A DNA stretch of 64,000 nucleotides from an uncultured Alphaproteobacteria bacterium (GTDB lineage: Bacteria; Pseudomonadota; Alphaproteobacteria; HIMB59; GCA-002718135). Under the pieces are notes generated by a model. That model made no database searches. It had not been told where the DNA came from and saw only the letters and a program-made list of their open reading frames with translations. Position 1 is the first letter of the stretch, and each line of letters opens with the position of its first letter. The stretch lies in assembly GCA_902519435.1 (NCBI GenBank), contig CABYKC010000001.1:1-64000 (forward strand), given 5' to 3'. Position numbers and translations under genes: made by a program. Shown piece after piece: positions 8,946 to 17,896 of this stretch.

Positions 8946-9442
8946 GTATCATCTTTCATTAAATTGAAATCACATAAAATAGCTACTGGTGATTCAACAA
9001 CTTTGGCATGTTTGCTAAATGTTGAAATTTTATCTAATTCTTTTTCAGAAGAGCAATGTAAAATAGGAATTCTTAATGTTTGTAAAATATCTTCAGTAAT
9101 TTTCGCCATTCCACCTTGCGCTCCTACTGGTTCACCTGGTGTACCTCTGTAACTAATTAGAAAAACAACAGGCATTTGATATAATTGTAATAAAGAAACA
9201 ATTGCATTCACTGAATTTCCTATTCCTGTATTCTGCATCATTATACAGGGGAATTTATTTCCTAAATAAGCCCCAGCACAAATACCCATACCTTCTTCCT
9301 CTCTTGGTACAGCAGAATAATAAACATCCTTATCATTTTCGAGAATATCAATCATGTTAGCTAATAACTTACAAGGAACACTTAAGTAAAAATCTACTCC
9401 ACCATTTTTTAAATTATCGATGATTTTTTTACTAATTTTCAT
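8942..9442 (-). CDS. comD: Sulfopyruvate decarboxylase-like subunit alpha (ComD type)
   Basis: 166-residue Pyr-domain half of the TPP enzyme. The segment PREEEGMGICAGAYLG (about residues 46-61) supplies the glutamate that activates TPP, followed by CIMMQNTGIGNSVNAI. Both closely resemble the methanogen ComD pattern. It needs the downstream ComE subunit for cofactor binding; the two genes overlap by 4 bases. Predicted role: decarboxylation of sulfopyruvate on the route from sulfolactate or DHPS to sulfoacetaldehyde. It starts 46 bases after the aldose epimerase gene, with no obvious terminator between them, so it may belong to the long minus-strand unit headed by the Opp-type transporter. Confidence 0.8.
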   Translation of the reverse strand: MKISKKIIDNLKNGGVDFYLSVPCKLLANMIDILENDKDVYYSAVPREEEGMGICAGAYLGNKFPCIMMQNTGIGNSVNAIVSLLQLYQMPVVFLISYRGTPGEPVGAQGGMAKITEDILQTLRIPILHCSSEKELDKISTFSKHAKVVESPVAILCDFNLMKDDT

Positions 9443-9488
9443 TTATGCGGATGTCTATAGATATAAAATTATAAAACAATAAATTAAT

Positions 9489-10541
9489 TTATTTAAAATC
9501 ATTTCTTAATTTTATTTTTGTGTTTGAATTATATGTTTCACCTACTTTTAATATAGTTGATGGAAAATTTGGTTGATTAATAGCATCAGGAAAAATTTGC
9601 GTCTCCAAACACATACCGTATTGTAAGCCATAATTTCGATTATGTTTGCCATCGTATGAGTCTTTCATCATATTCCCAGTATAAAATTGTATACCAGGTT
9701 GATCAGTCGAGTATTCAACTCCTAAACCAGTAATTTTACTGTAGATGGAAGCTATAGATTTATCAATAGAATGATCTTTAAGAACATAATTGTGATCGAT
9801 ACCACCACTTTCTAAAAAAGCATTATTTATTTCAAATGAATTATTAAGATCATATTTTGTATCAACTACATCTAATAGCTTTCCAGTAGGAATTGACCCC
9901 TCATCAGTTTCACAAATTTGATTTGATAATATTCTGACAACATGCTCAGTAATATTTTTATAATTATCTTTATGACCATGAAAATTCCAATAATTATGAT
10001 TAGTCATATTTACAATAGTATCTTTGTCAGAAGTAGCATTAAAGGAAATTAGAATTTCGTTATTATTATTAAGCTCGTAAATAGTTTTACAATTTAAGTT
10101 GCCTGGATAATTTTCTTCTAAATGTTTAGATTGGTAAGTGAGCTCTACTTTTATACTTTTACTTGTTTTTTTAATATCAGCTATTTTCCAAATTTTTTTA
10201 TTAAAACCTACCTCTCCACCGTGAAGATGATCAGGTTTGGTATTAGAATATAAATTATATTCTTCCCCATTAAGAGTAAATTTACTTTTCCCTATTCTAT
10301 TACAAACTCTACCAATAATTGAATTGAAATATCCATGAGCTTCCAGGCAATCATTTAAATTAGCATAACCTAACAATACATCCTCTGTTTCAGCAACATT
10401 CGAAGAAATTGGAATACAAACTTCACTCATATAGCCGCCATATGTATAAAAACTAAAACTATAATTGTTTGAGTTAATAATATTAACTATGTCAATATCT
10501 AAACCTTTATCATTTTGAAGTTTGGTAATTTTGTATTCCAT
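9489..10541 (-). CDS. galM: Aldose 1-epimerase (galactose mutarotase family)
   Basis: Cytoplasmic mutarotase of 350 residues that equilibrates alpha and beta anomers of an aldose. The family motifs are complete and in order: FNSIIGRVCNRIGKSKFTLN near residue 75, DHLHGGEVGFNKK near 105, NHNYWNFHG (catalytic His) near 180, GIDHNYVL near 248, GIQFYTGNM near 284, and CLETQIFPDAINQPNFPS (catalytic Glu) near 312. It overlaps the EamA gene by one base (TAATG) and precedes comD. In E. coli sulfoglycolysis a member of this superfamily (YihR) is the sulfoquinovose mutarotase. Here the sequence looks like an ordinary GalM, so the natural sugar is open. Confidence 0.9.
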   Translation of the reverse strand: MEYKITKLQNDKGLDIDIVNIINSNNYSFSFYTYGGYMSEVCIPISSNVAETEDVLLGYANLNDCLEAHGYFNSIIGRVCNRIGKSKFTLNGEEYNLYSNTKPDHLHGGEVGFNKKIWKIADIKKTSKSIKVELTYQSKHLEENYPGNLNCKTIYELNNNNEILISFNATSDKDTIVNMTNHNYWNFHGHKDNYKNITEHVVRILSNQICETDEGSIPTGKLLDVVDTKYDLNNSFEINNAFLESGGIDHNYVLKDHSIDKSIASIYSKITGLGVEYSTDQPGIQFYTGNMMKDSYDGKHNRNYGLQYGMCLETQIFPDAINQPNFPSTILKVGETYNSNTKIKLRNDFK

Positions 10542-11440
10542 TATGTTTTCCTTAATCTTTGAAAATTATTTTTTCTTTGTTGAAGATAAATGATTAATCC
10601 ACCTGAAACTATGAAAAAAGCACCTGGGAAGAGTTGATCAACTGGCCATTCTGCAAAAAATATCCAACCTAAAATAAGTGCAAAAAATATCTCAATGTAA
10701 TCAAATGGCATAATTTTGCTAAGTTCTGCTTTTCTAGCACCATATATTAATAGTAAAGTACCAGATCCTCCTGCAATTCCCATTACACAAACTATTAAGA
10801 AATCATTTATACTTTTGAAATTTTCCCACATACCAAAAAATAATACTAACATACATGCAACTATGATCGTTCCTGTTTGACCGTATAAGTTGATAAGAGG
10901 TGAAGGAACATGATCCTCAAAACTTAAAGATGTTACCCTTGCTAATGAATATCCAAAAGCAGCAAGGATAGGAAGTAATAACATATAATTAAAGTCTGAT
11001 GACCAAGGCTGCATAATTAAAACGATACCCGCAAATCCAGAAATTACAGCACTCATTTTGTACCAACCAAATTTTTCACCTAATATAGGAATGGCAAGAA
11101 GAGTAACCATCATAGGCCCTGTGTATTCCATGGTAGCAACTAAAGCAAAAGGGAGGTAAGCATAAGAAGTGTAGAGACACAATTGAGCTAAGGCAACAAA
11201 AACTCCACGAAATAATCCTAACTTCCATTGCGTTATTTTTATTTGTCTACCGTTGCGATGCCAATCTTGTGAAAAATATAAAGCAATAACACATGGAATC
11301 ATCCCAAATAAATTTCGAAAAACAGAAAGTTGAGCAGCTGGGTAATCGTTTCGCAAAAACTTTATCGCTATGCCCATACAATCTAATAAGAACAAACCTG
11401 AAAGTGATAGGATTACAGCTAAAAATAAATTACTTTTCAT
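10541..11440 (-). CDS. EamA/DMT-family transporter
   Basis: 299 residues with ten predicted membrane segments in two EamA repeats (about 5-140 and 155-290), the layout of drug/metabolite transporters. Characteristic pieces are RNLFGMIPCVIALYF in the first repeat and LALILGWIFFAEWP-like residues (ALILGWIFFAEWP) near 260 in the second. It is probably an inner-membrane exporter or uptake carrier of a small metabolite; export of sulfite or of a sulfonate end product would suit the neighbourhood but is a guess. It sits between oppF (31-base gap) and galM (1-base overlap), so it is likely co-transcribed with both. Confidence 0.85.
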   Translation of the reverse strand: MKSNLFLAVILSLSGLFLLDCMGIAIKFLRNDYPAAQLSVFRNLFGMIPCVIALYFSQDWHRNGRQIKITQWKLGLFRGVFVALAQLCLYTSYAYLPFALVATMEYTGPMMVTLLAIPILGEKFGWYKMSAVISGFAGIVLIMQPWSSDFNYMLLLPILAAFGYSLARVTSLSFEDHVPSPLINLYGQTGTIIVACMLVLFFGMWENFKSINDFLIVCVMGIAGGSGTLLLIYGARKAELSKIMPFDYIEIFFALILGWIFFAEWPVDQLFPGAFFIVSGGLIIYLQQRKNNFQRLRKT

Positions 11441-11471
11441 AAAATGTTATGTGTTTTTAAAAGATACTTTT

Positions 11472-12458
11472 TTATAAAACACAACACTGGTCTACCCAGT
11501 GACCTGGTTCAACTTCAGTAAGGCCCATTGTTATCTCGCCACCTTTGCAATCTACTCCAGGATTAGGACATCTTGTTCTAAATACACAACCCGGAGGTGG
11601 ATTTAATGCACTAGGTATTTCTCCTTTTAGTTCAATAGCTTCAGATCTTTTCTCTGGATCAATTGAAGGAATAGAGGATAATAATGCTTTAGTATAGGAG
11701 TGTTTAGGATTCTTAAATAATTCTCTTGAGGGGCCCATTTCAACTATATGCCCTAAATACATTACTGCAACAACATCACATACATGCGCAACAACACTTA
11801 AATCATGACTAATAAATAAGTAAGTAAGATTAAGTTCAGTTTGAAGTTGTTTTAAAAGATTTAATATATCTGCTTGTATTGATACATCTAAAGCAGCAAC
11901 ACTTTCATCTGCTACAATAAATTTTGGATTACTTACTAAGGCTCTTGCAATTGATATTCTTTGTCTTTGTCCTCCAGAAAATGCATGTGGGAATCTTCGT
12001 AAATGCTCAATATTTAGTCTACATTTAGCTGCTATATCTCTTACTCTTTCATCAGTCTCTTGTCTTGAGTTTGTTATTTTCATTACTTCTAAAGGTTCTG
12101 CTATAATATCCCTAACAGTCATTCTTGGGCTTAAAGCAGCATAAGGATCTTGAAAAATTAGTTGAGCTTTTTTTCTATATTCTTTTAAATCTTGTTTGTT
12201 CATATTAGTTAAATTATAATCTCTTTCATCATCATGAAAAATAACATTTCCTGAACTAATTTTATTAGCCCCAAGTATTGCTCTACCAAGAGTAGTTTTT
12301 CCTGAACCTGACTCGCCAACTAAACCAAAAAAAGATCCTTTTTTTATTTTAATATTAATATTGTTAACTGCATGTATTTTTTGTTTTTTTGAAATAAAAT
12401 TTTCTTGATAATCAAAATTTACTGAAACATTATTAACTGAAATTAAATTATCACCCAT
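11472..12458 (-). CDS. Opp/Dpp-type ABC transporter ATPase (OppF-like)
   Basis: ATP-hydrolysing subunit, 328 residues. Walker A is GESGSGKTTLGRA, the signature is FSGGQRQRISIARAL, and Walker B is KFIVADESVAALDV, followed by the ISHDLSVV switch histidine. The C-terminal oligopeptide-transporter extension has cysteines (PPGCVFRTRCPNPGVDC) and ends VEPGHWVDQC. The frame opens further upstream, but the better start is the ATG at 12458, which overlaps the stop of oppD by 8 bases; the protein then begins MGDNLISVNNVSVNF. It pairs with the OppD-like ATPase to drive the importer. Confidence 0.9.
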   Translation of the reverse strand: MGDNLISVNNVSVNFDYQENFISKKQKIHAVNNINIKIKKGSFFGLVGESGSGKTTLGRAILGANKISSGNVIFHDDERDYNLTNMNKQDLKEYRKKAQLIFQDPYAALSPRMTVRDIIAEPLEVMKITNSRQETDERVRDIAAKCRLNIEHLRRFPHAFSGGQRQRISIARALVSNPKFIVADESVAALDVSIQADILNLLKQLQTELNLTYLFISHDLSVVAHVCDVVAVMYLGHIVEMGPSRELFKNPKHSYTKALLSSIPSIDPEKRSEAIELKGEIPSALNPPPGCVFRTRCPNPGVDCKGGEITMGLTEVEPGHWVDQCCVL

Positions 12459-13440
12459 GTTGACCACACTGAATTCCACACTGGTCAACCCAGTGACCTG
12501 GTTCAACTTCAATTAATTTCATTTCTATTTTACCATCTTTACCCTCAGGATTATGATGAGGGCATCGAGTTCTAAATACACAACCTGTAGGTCTATCTAA
12601 TGGACTTGGAATATTTCCAGGTATCGGAGATAATGGTGCATCTAAGTTATTAATATCAGGCAAGGCTTGTAATAGACCTTTTGTATAAGGATGTTTAGGA
12701 TTTTTAAGAATCTCATTTACTGGACCTTTTTCAACTACACTTCCTAAATACATTACTGCTACATGATCAGCGACCTGAGCAATAACACCTAGATCATGAG
12801 TAATAAATATTACGCCCATTTGATATTCTTTAATAATATCTTTAATTAAGTTAATTACTTGAGCTTGAATTGTTACATCTAAAGCTGTTGTTGGCTCATC
12901 TGCTAATAAAAGTTTAGGCATAGTTGATAATGCCATAGCTATCATAGCTCTTTGACGCATTCCTCCTGATAATTCAAATGCATATTGATTAAACCGTTTT
13001 TCTGCATCTGCTATACCTACTCTTTTAAGCATGTTTATAGATATTGATTTTGCTTCATCTTTATTAATATTTTTATGAATTAGTAATTGCTCAACCATTT
13101 GTGCACCAATCTTAATTGCTGGAGCAAAACTTGCCATAGGCTCTTGAAAAATCATTGATACTTTGCCACCTCTAATTTTTTTTAAGTCTTGCTTAGAAGT
13201 AAATTGAAGAACGTTTTCGTTATCTAAAATTATTTCTGCATCTTCATTGTAACATGTATTACCTGGGTTTAACTTCATAATCGATTTAGCTGTAACAGAT
13301 TTACCTGATCCAGACTCACCAACTATACCAAGTACCTCTCCTTGATCTACAGTAAGAGAAATATTTTCAACTGCTGTTATTCTACCTTCATCAGTATCAA
13401 ATTTTACATCTAAGTTTTTTACTTCTAATAAGTGACTCAT
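12451..13440 (-). CDS. Opp/Dpp-type ABC transporter ATPase (OppD-like)
   Basis: 329-residue ATPase partner of the next gene. Walker A is GESGSGKSVTAKSI near residue 39, the signature is LSGGMRQRAMIAMAL near 160, and Walker B is KLLLADEPTTALDV near 180, followed by ITHDLGVIAQ. The C-terminal extension (PTGCVFRTRCPHH) and end (VEPGHWVDQC) are typical of the oligopeptide family. The last ~12 codons are nearly identical at the DNA level to the end of the OppF-like gene. It starts one base after the permease gene ends and overlaps the ATPase gene that follows by 8 bases. Confidence 0.92.
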   Translation of the reverse strand: MSHLLEVKNLDVKFDTDEGRITAVENISLTVDQGEVLGIVGESGSGKSVTAKSIMKLNPGNTCYNEDAEIILDNENVLQFTSKQDLKKIRGGKVSMIFQEPMASFAPAIKIGAQMVEQLLIHKNINKDEAKSISINMLKRVGIADAEKRFNQYAFELSGGMRQRAMIAMALSTMPKLLLADEPTTALDVTIQAQVINLIKDIIKEYQMGVIFITHDLGVIAQVADHVAVMYLGSVVEKGPVNEILKNPKHPYTKGLLQALPDINNLDAPLSPIPGNIPSPLDRPTGCVFRTRCPHHNPEGKDGKIEMKLIEVEPGHWVDQCGIQCGQHG

Positions 13441-13441
13441 A

Positions 13442-14602
13442 TTACTTTACCTTATGAGGATCTGCTGCATCACGTAATCCATCTCCTACATAAACAAATG
13501 TTAAAATTAATACGACTAAGAAAAATACGGGGATAAAATACCATTGATAATTTAAAAGTACATCAGCCTTAGTCGCATTTTGCAAAAGAACACCAAGAGA
13601 ATTTACAGGTTCTCTTAAGCCTAATCCTATAAAACTTAAAGCAGTTTCAGATAATAACATGTATGGAAAACTAATTACTAAATCGACAATAATGTAACTC
13701 GTAAAACTTGGTAACAAATGTCTTACGATAATATGGGTAGATGACGCACCACAAAGTTTTGCAGCAAGAATATATTCTTGGCTTCTTTCACTAAGAAGAT
13801 GAGTCCTTACTCTTCTTGCGAGTGTTGGCCACGAAATTAAACCAAGTAAGCAAGATATAAAAAAGAAACGTAATTCAGAGCTCCATTCTAATGGCGCAAA
13901 GGCTGCAAGACACATAAATAAAGGTATAGGTGGTACCGTTCGAATTGCATCAGTAAACATCTGCAATACACTATCAATCCATCCACCATAGTAACCTGAT
14001 ATTCCGCCTATTATTAAGGATAGAACAAAAGATATAAATACTCCAAGTGTTCCCACAGCTAGTGAAATGTAAATTGCACTTAGTGTTCTACTAAATAAAT
14101 CTTTTCCAGCCTTATCTGTTCCAAATATATGAATACCACCCTCTTCAACTCCAAATAAATGAGTATTAAATGTAAAACCTGGAATTTTAAAATCTAAAAT
14201 TTTTCCTGGAAGATTTATATTAAAATCAAAAACTTTATATTCCCATCCTTCAACAAAAAAATAAACGTATCTTCTTTTTTCTGTATCAGTTTTATAGACC
14301 CATCTAAAATTAGTATCAGCTCCTCTATATTTTGTTAAAGTGTGTAAAAACGGCCTTGGTGAAAAACCATTTTCATCCCAAAACATCGGAACCTGAGGTG
14401 CTCCATTTTCATAATCTTTGTCGCGACCATTAATAGTAGGATCATATGGAGATAAAAAATCTGAGAATAGACTACACACAATCATGAAAAGTAATATTGA
14501 ACCTGCAATCATTGCCGATCTATTTCCAAAAAATCGTGTTCTTACTAATTGCATCTGTGTAGCTGTATAATAAGCTTCTTTTTTTTGATTACTAACCTCC
14601 AC
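13442..14602 (-). CDS. Opp/Dpp-type ABC transporter permease (OppC/YejE-like)
   Basis: Inner-membrane subunit of 386 residues. It has an N-terminal membrane segment near residue 35, then an unusually long periplasmic insert of about 90 residues (roughly 60-150, rich in Tyr and Phe), then five further membrane segments. The insert leads into IFGTDKAGKDLFSRT, the conserved entry to the DppC domain. The EAA loop is in the LAAKLCGASSTHIIVRHLLP region. The long insert recalls YejE-type permeases of microcin C or oligosaccharide-type transporters rather than classical OppC. It overlaps the OppB gene by 11 bases. Confidence 0.88.
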   Translation of the reverse strand: MEVSNQKKEAYYTATQMQLVRTRFFGNRSAMIAGSILLFMIVCSLFSDFLSPYDPTINGRDKDYENGAPQVPMFWDENGFSPRPFLHTLTKYRGADTNFRWVYKTDTEKRRYVYFFVEGWEYKVFDFNINLPGKILDFKIPGFTFNTHLFGVEEGGIHIFGTDKAGKDLFSRTLSAIYISLAVGTLGVFISFVLSLIIGGISGYYGGWIDSVLQMFTDAIRTVPPIPLFMCLAAFAPLEWSSELRFFFISCLLGLISWPTLARRVRTHLLSERSQEYILAAKLCGASSTHIIVRHLLPSFTSYIIVDLVISFPYMLLSETALSFIGLGLREPVNSLGVLLQNATKADVLLNYQWYFIPVFFLVVLILTFVYVGDGLRDAADPHKVK

Positions 14603-15605
14603 CCATAACTCCTTTTCTTATTCTTGGATCCATTATTGCTAAAATTATATCTGTAACAAAATTAACAAAAACGATTGTTGCTGTAAGTAAAAATATTATT
14701 GCTCCAGCTAGTTGCTGATCATTTGATCTAGCCAAAGCTTCTATTAACAAAGCTCCTGCCTCAGTCAAAATTAAAATCAGAGCAACTATTGGAAGTGCAC
14801 TAAAAATTCTATTTAAATCAAATCCTATTGAATTTATTACAGGTCCTAAAGAATGCTTTGCTGGATATCGCCAAAGCAAACTCATCCCTGATACACCTCT
14901 TGCCCTTGCCGCCATTACATATAACTTATCATTTTCATCTAACATTAAAGCTCTGACAGTTTGCAATGCAAAGGCAGTTGCATTCCATCCTAAAACAAAA
15001 ATAGGTAGCCATGCTCTACCTAAAAAATCCATTAACTTTGCTGATGACCATGGTTCATTTTCATATTCTTGAGAAAATAATCCTGTCATCGTATCTCCAT
15101 AATATATTGTCATAAAAAGCATTATACAAAGTGCTACTAAAAAATTTGGCAATGCTATGCCAAGGTAACTAACAAACTTTAGAGTGTTATCTAATGATGC
15201 ATATTTTGTCGTGGCTGAAATAATTCCTACGGGGATAGCAATTAAATATGAAAATATTAATGCTACTAAACATATGGTTAGAGATAAAGTAAATCTTCCA
15301 CTTAATAATTCATTAATATTCATTCTTAGAATACAACTATCACCAAAATCTTGATTGATAACAATGTCAGAAATCCACTTTCCATATCTATAAAGGAATG
15401 GTTTATCTAAGCCTAAGCGAATTTTTTCTGCTTCAATATCTTCATAAGTAATTTGAGAGCCCTGAGTATTTTTAAAAGCTAAATATCTTTCAGCACACGT
15501 TCCAGGTACTAATTCCATTAAAGAAAAAACTATGAAACAAACAATTAATAAAGTTACAATAGCTAAAAATGCTCTTGTAAATGTAAACTGAACAAAATTA
15601 ATCAT
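14592..15605 (-). CDS. Opp/Dpp-type ABC transporter permease (OppB-like)
   Basis: 337 residues with six membrane segments and a periplasmic N-terminal loop. Family features are VFSLMELVPGTCAERY near residue 27 and the EAA loop around VMAARARGVSGMSLLWRYPA near 230. The C-terminal IMDPRIRKGVMGGG is typical of OppB. It forms the translocation pore with the OppC-like subunit, whose gene it overlaps by 11 bases. It is separated from the binding-protein gene by 92 bases that contain a terminator-like hairpin. Confidence 0.9.
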   Translation of the reverse strand: MINFVQFTFTRAFLAIVTLLIVCFIVFSLMELVPGTCAERYLAFKNTQGSQITYEDIEAEKIRLGLDKPFLYRYGKWISDIVINQDFGDSCILRMNINELLSGRFTLSLTICLVALIFSYLIAIPVGIISATTKYASLDNTLKFVSYLGIALPNFLVALCIMLFMTIYYGDTMTGLFSQEYENEPWSSAKLMDFLGRAWLPIFVLGWNATAFALQTVRALMLDENDKLYVMAARARGVSGMSLLWRYPAKHSLGPVINSIGFDLNRIFSALPIVALILILTEAGALLIEALARSNDQQLAGAIIFLLTATIVFVNFVTDIILAIMDPRIRKGVMGGG

Positions 15606-15642
15606 AGTATGATTTCACTTAATTGATTTTTAAGAATAGTAG

Positions 15643-15678
15643 AAAAAAGAAAAGCGGCAATAAAAAATTGCCGCTTTT
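15643..15678 (-). terminator. Intrinsic terminator/attenuator between OppA-like and OppB-like genes
   Basis: Perfect 11-bp stem (15650-15660 with 15668-15678) with GCGGC in its core and a 7-base loop, followed on the minus strand by a T-rich tract (A-rich at 15643-15648). It lies directly downstream of the binding-protein gene, so it should lower transcription of the permease, ATPase and catabolic genes that follow relative to the binding protein. Confidence 0.85.
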
Positions 15679-15697
15679 AAGTATATTTATAGTTGAC

Positions 15698-17752
15698 TTA
15701 TTCGTCTAACCACCACTGAGTAGCTAAATATGGATAAGTTCTATAATATTCATATGAAGTTGTTTTGAATTGTGTAAAGTTTTTCAAAGCATTTCTATGA
15801 TATGTTGGGAAAGGTGCTTTTACAGTTCCAATTAACAAAGTTTGCTCTGTTAACATTGTTGTAATTTTTTCACCCCACTCATTTGATTCAGGTGTACCTA
15901 AAGCATATGATTGAAATTTATCAATACCATCACTTAAATCGTAAACCCATTGAGGAGGCTCTACACCTTCATCACCGTTACTATCAATGTAAGCTGCCCA
16001 CAACATTCCTTGCGTATGGTTAAAGTAGTTTCCAAAAGGCGCTTTGAATGTTTCAGGATCACCTGCAATAATTGCTAATGGTTGACCTTTATCCCATGCA
16101 TGGACATCTAATGCATTTGAAGATTGTGAACCACGATATTCATCAGGAGTTACCTCTTTAAAAGAAGTTTTAACTCCTACATCGTTCCACATACGAGCAA
16201 CTAACTCAACTTCTACACCACCTATACCTTGAGTAGCATAGTCAATGTTCATAGCAAAAGGCTCTCCGTTAGGGAGTTCTCTAAAGCCATCACCGTCAAC
16301 GTCCTTAAGACCAACTTCGTCTAGAAGTGCTTTAGCACCATCTGGATCATATTGAGTCATATACATTTTCATATCTTCACGAACGAAATCAGGAGCTGGT
16401 GACATACCTGTGAACTGCTCTACAACACCCATACCATAGTAAGCAACATCGTTAATTTCATTTCTATCTAGAGCAATTGACATTGCTTGGCGGAAACGAA
16501 TATCACCGTAAACTTTACGTTTTTCTAAGTCTGGGTGAGTGACGTTGAAGCTAAATAGTGCTGCTCCACAACCAGGGTTAATTTGAATATTATAGCCTCC
16601 AGACTCTGCTCCATCTAATAATTGAGGTGCAGACTCAAGTTGTACAGATTGAGATTTGTAATCAACTTCACCATTAACAAGTTTCAATAATCTTATTTCA
16701 TTTTCATTGATATATCTCTCATTTTGATAATCAATGTATGGTAATTGATTCCCAGCTGTATCAACTTGGAAAAAGTATGGGTTTGCAGCATATACTCTAC
16801 CTTCAGTAGTATCTTCAATAGTCATGTAAGCTTCTAAAGAAGGATAAGCAGCATATGGTAAACCATCTACTAACTCTGGATTTCTTAATAACGGAGTTGG
16901 AGTATCAGTCCAACCTGAGTTACCATAATAAGCCGCTAAAGCATCCCAGCCATCTGCGAAACCTAAAGCTTGTGCATTCGCATCAGCATTTGAATCAATT
17001 TCCGGATGGAATTGTTCTAGGAAATGTGAAGGCATAAAAGCTTGGTTATAAGATGTAGCTAAAGTAGCAAGTAAACCAGGAAACGGAGATGGTAAGTTAA
17101 ATCTTACTGTTTGATCATCAATTACATCAACAGTCATTGGCTCACCACCAACTAATAGATATGGATATGGTTTTTCACGAATCTTTGGATTCATCATCAA
17201 GTCTTCGTACCAAAACTCTACATCTCTGGCTACAAAAGGTTCACCATTTGACCACTTGTGACCTTTACGTAACATGAATGTTAAAGTAGTAAAATCATCA
17301 TTCCATTCATAATCTTTTGCAACATTTGGAACTACAGTTGACAAGTCATCAGCAAAACGAACTAAGTTAACATGTCGAGTAGAAAGCATGTCTGAAGTAC
17401 CAGCTTCAGTTGCATTAGATAAGAAATTAATAGTGTTACCATATTTACCAATTGATTCATATGGCACTACAACAAGTGGTTCATCAGGTAATCTATCCTC
17501 AACTGGAGGTAGGCTTCCTGGGTTCCCTTGAATTGTTGCATTAATACTTGCAATACTTGGGTTCTCTGAAAACTTCATCGTACAACTTGCTGCACTTTCG
17601 TATTCTGATAACTCATATTGCTGTGGATATTTTCCGCCAGTATATGCATCGCTCATGGTTGAGCCTACGCAATGACCGCCTGCAAAAGAGCTTCCACTCC
17701 ATACAAACATTGCGGAAGAAAATACCAATGCTACGAGTATTTTTTTTAACAT
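15698..17752 (-). CDS. Oligopeptide/oligosaccharide-type solute-binding protein (SBP_bac_5)
   Basis: Large periplasmic binding protein, 684 residues from the chosen start. The frame opens 66 bases further upstream, but the ATG at 17752 has an AGGAGAA Shine-Dalgarno 8 bases before it and begins a clean signal peptide (MLKKILVALVFSSAMFVWSG, ending in SSFAGG). Family-5 landmarks are ATLTFMLRKGHKWSNGEPF-like text (LTFMLRKGHKWSNGEPF) and RFRQAMSIALDRNEIND. It is much longer than E. coli OppA (~540) and resembles the ~680-residue alphaproteobacterial group that includes oligosaccharide binders such as AgpA. It heads the run oppABCDF, eamA, galM, comDE, kinase, dehydrogenase. The ligand is unknown. 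Confidence 0.88.
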   Translation of the reverse strand: MLKKILVALVFSSAMFVWSGSSFAGGHCVGSTMSDAYTGGKYPQQYELSEYESAASCTMKFSENPSIASINATIQGNPGSLPPVEDRLPDEPLVVVPYESIGKYGNTINFLSNATEAGTSDMLSTRHVNLVRFADDLSTVVPNVAKDYEWNDDFTTLTFMLRKGHKWSNGEPFVARDVEFWYEDLMMNPKIREKPYPYLLVGGEPMTVDVIDDQTVRFNLPSPFPGLLATLATSYNQAFMPSHFLEQFHPEIDSNADANAQALGFADGWDALAAYYGNSGWTDTPTPLLRNPELVDGLPYAAYPSLEAYMTIEDTTEGRVYAANPYFFQVDTAGNQLPYIDYQNERYINENEIRLLKLVNGEVDYKSQSVQLESAPQLLDGAESGGYNIQINPGCGAALFSFNVTHPDLEKRKVYGDIRFRQAMSIALDRNEINDVAYYGMGVVEQFTGMSPAPDFVREDMKMYMTQYDPDGAKALLDEVGLKDVDGDGFRELPNGEPFAMNIDYATQGIGGVEVELVARMWNDVGVKTSFKEVTPDEYRGSQSSNALDVHAWDKGQPLAIIAGDPETFKAPFGNYFNHTQGMLWAAYIDSNGDEGVEPPQWVYDLSDGIDKFQSYALGTPESNEWGEKITTMLTEQTLLIGTVKAPFPTYHRNALKNFTQFKTTSYEYYRTYPYLATQWWLDE

Positions 17753-17896
17753 ATATTTTCTCCTATAAGATAAATTTATCGTATGTATTTTTTTTATACA
17801 AATTTGAGCTTTTAGCAAAAATAATTGACAAATTTATTACGTTTTTTTTTAAAAAATTGTGTATTTCTTTTTAATTACTTTAGTATTTTGTAGAAT

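Noticed and set aside
8376..9442. Phosphonopyruvate decarboxylase for the ComD/ComE pair
   Set aside because: That enzyme is normally a single ~380-residue chain; the split genes plus Xsc in the window favour sulfopyruvate. The possibility is kept as an alternative because a phosphonate monoester hydrolase-like gene is nearby.
12459..12512. Longer OppF-like frame overlapping oppD by 62 bases
   Set aside because: The extra 18 residues have no family similarity, and the ATG at 12458 overlaps the oppD stop in the usual coupled manner.
17753..17818. Longer N-terminus for the Opp-type binding protein
   Set aside because: The extra 22 residues would bury the signal peptide, while the ATG at 17752 has a strong Shine-Dalgarno.
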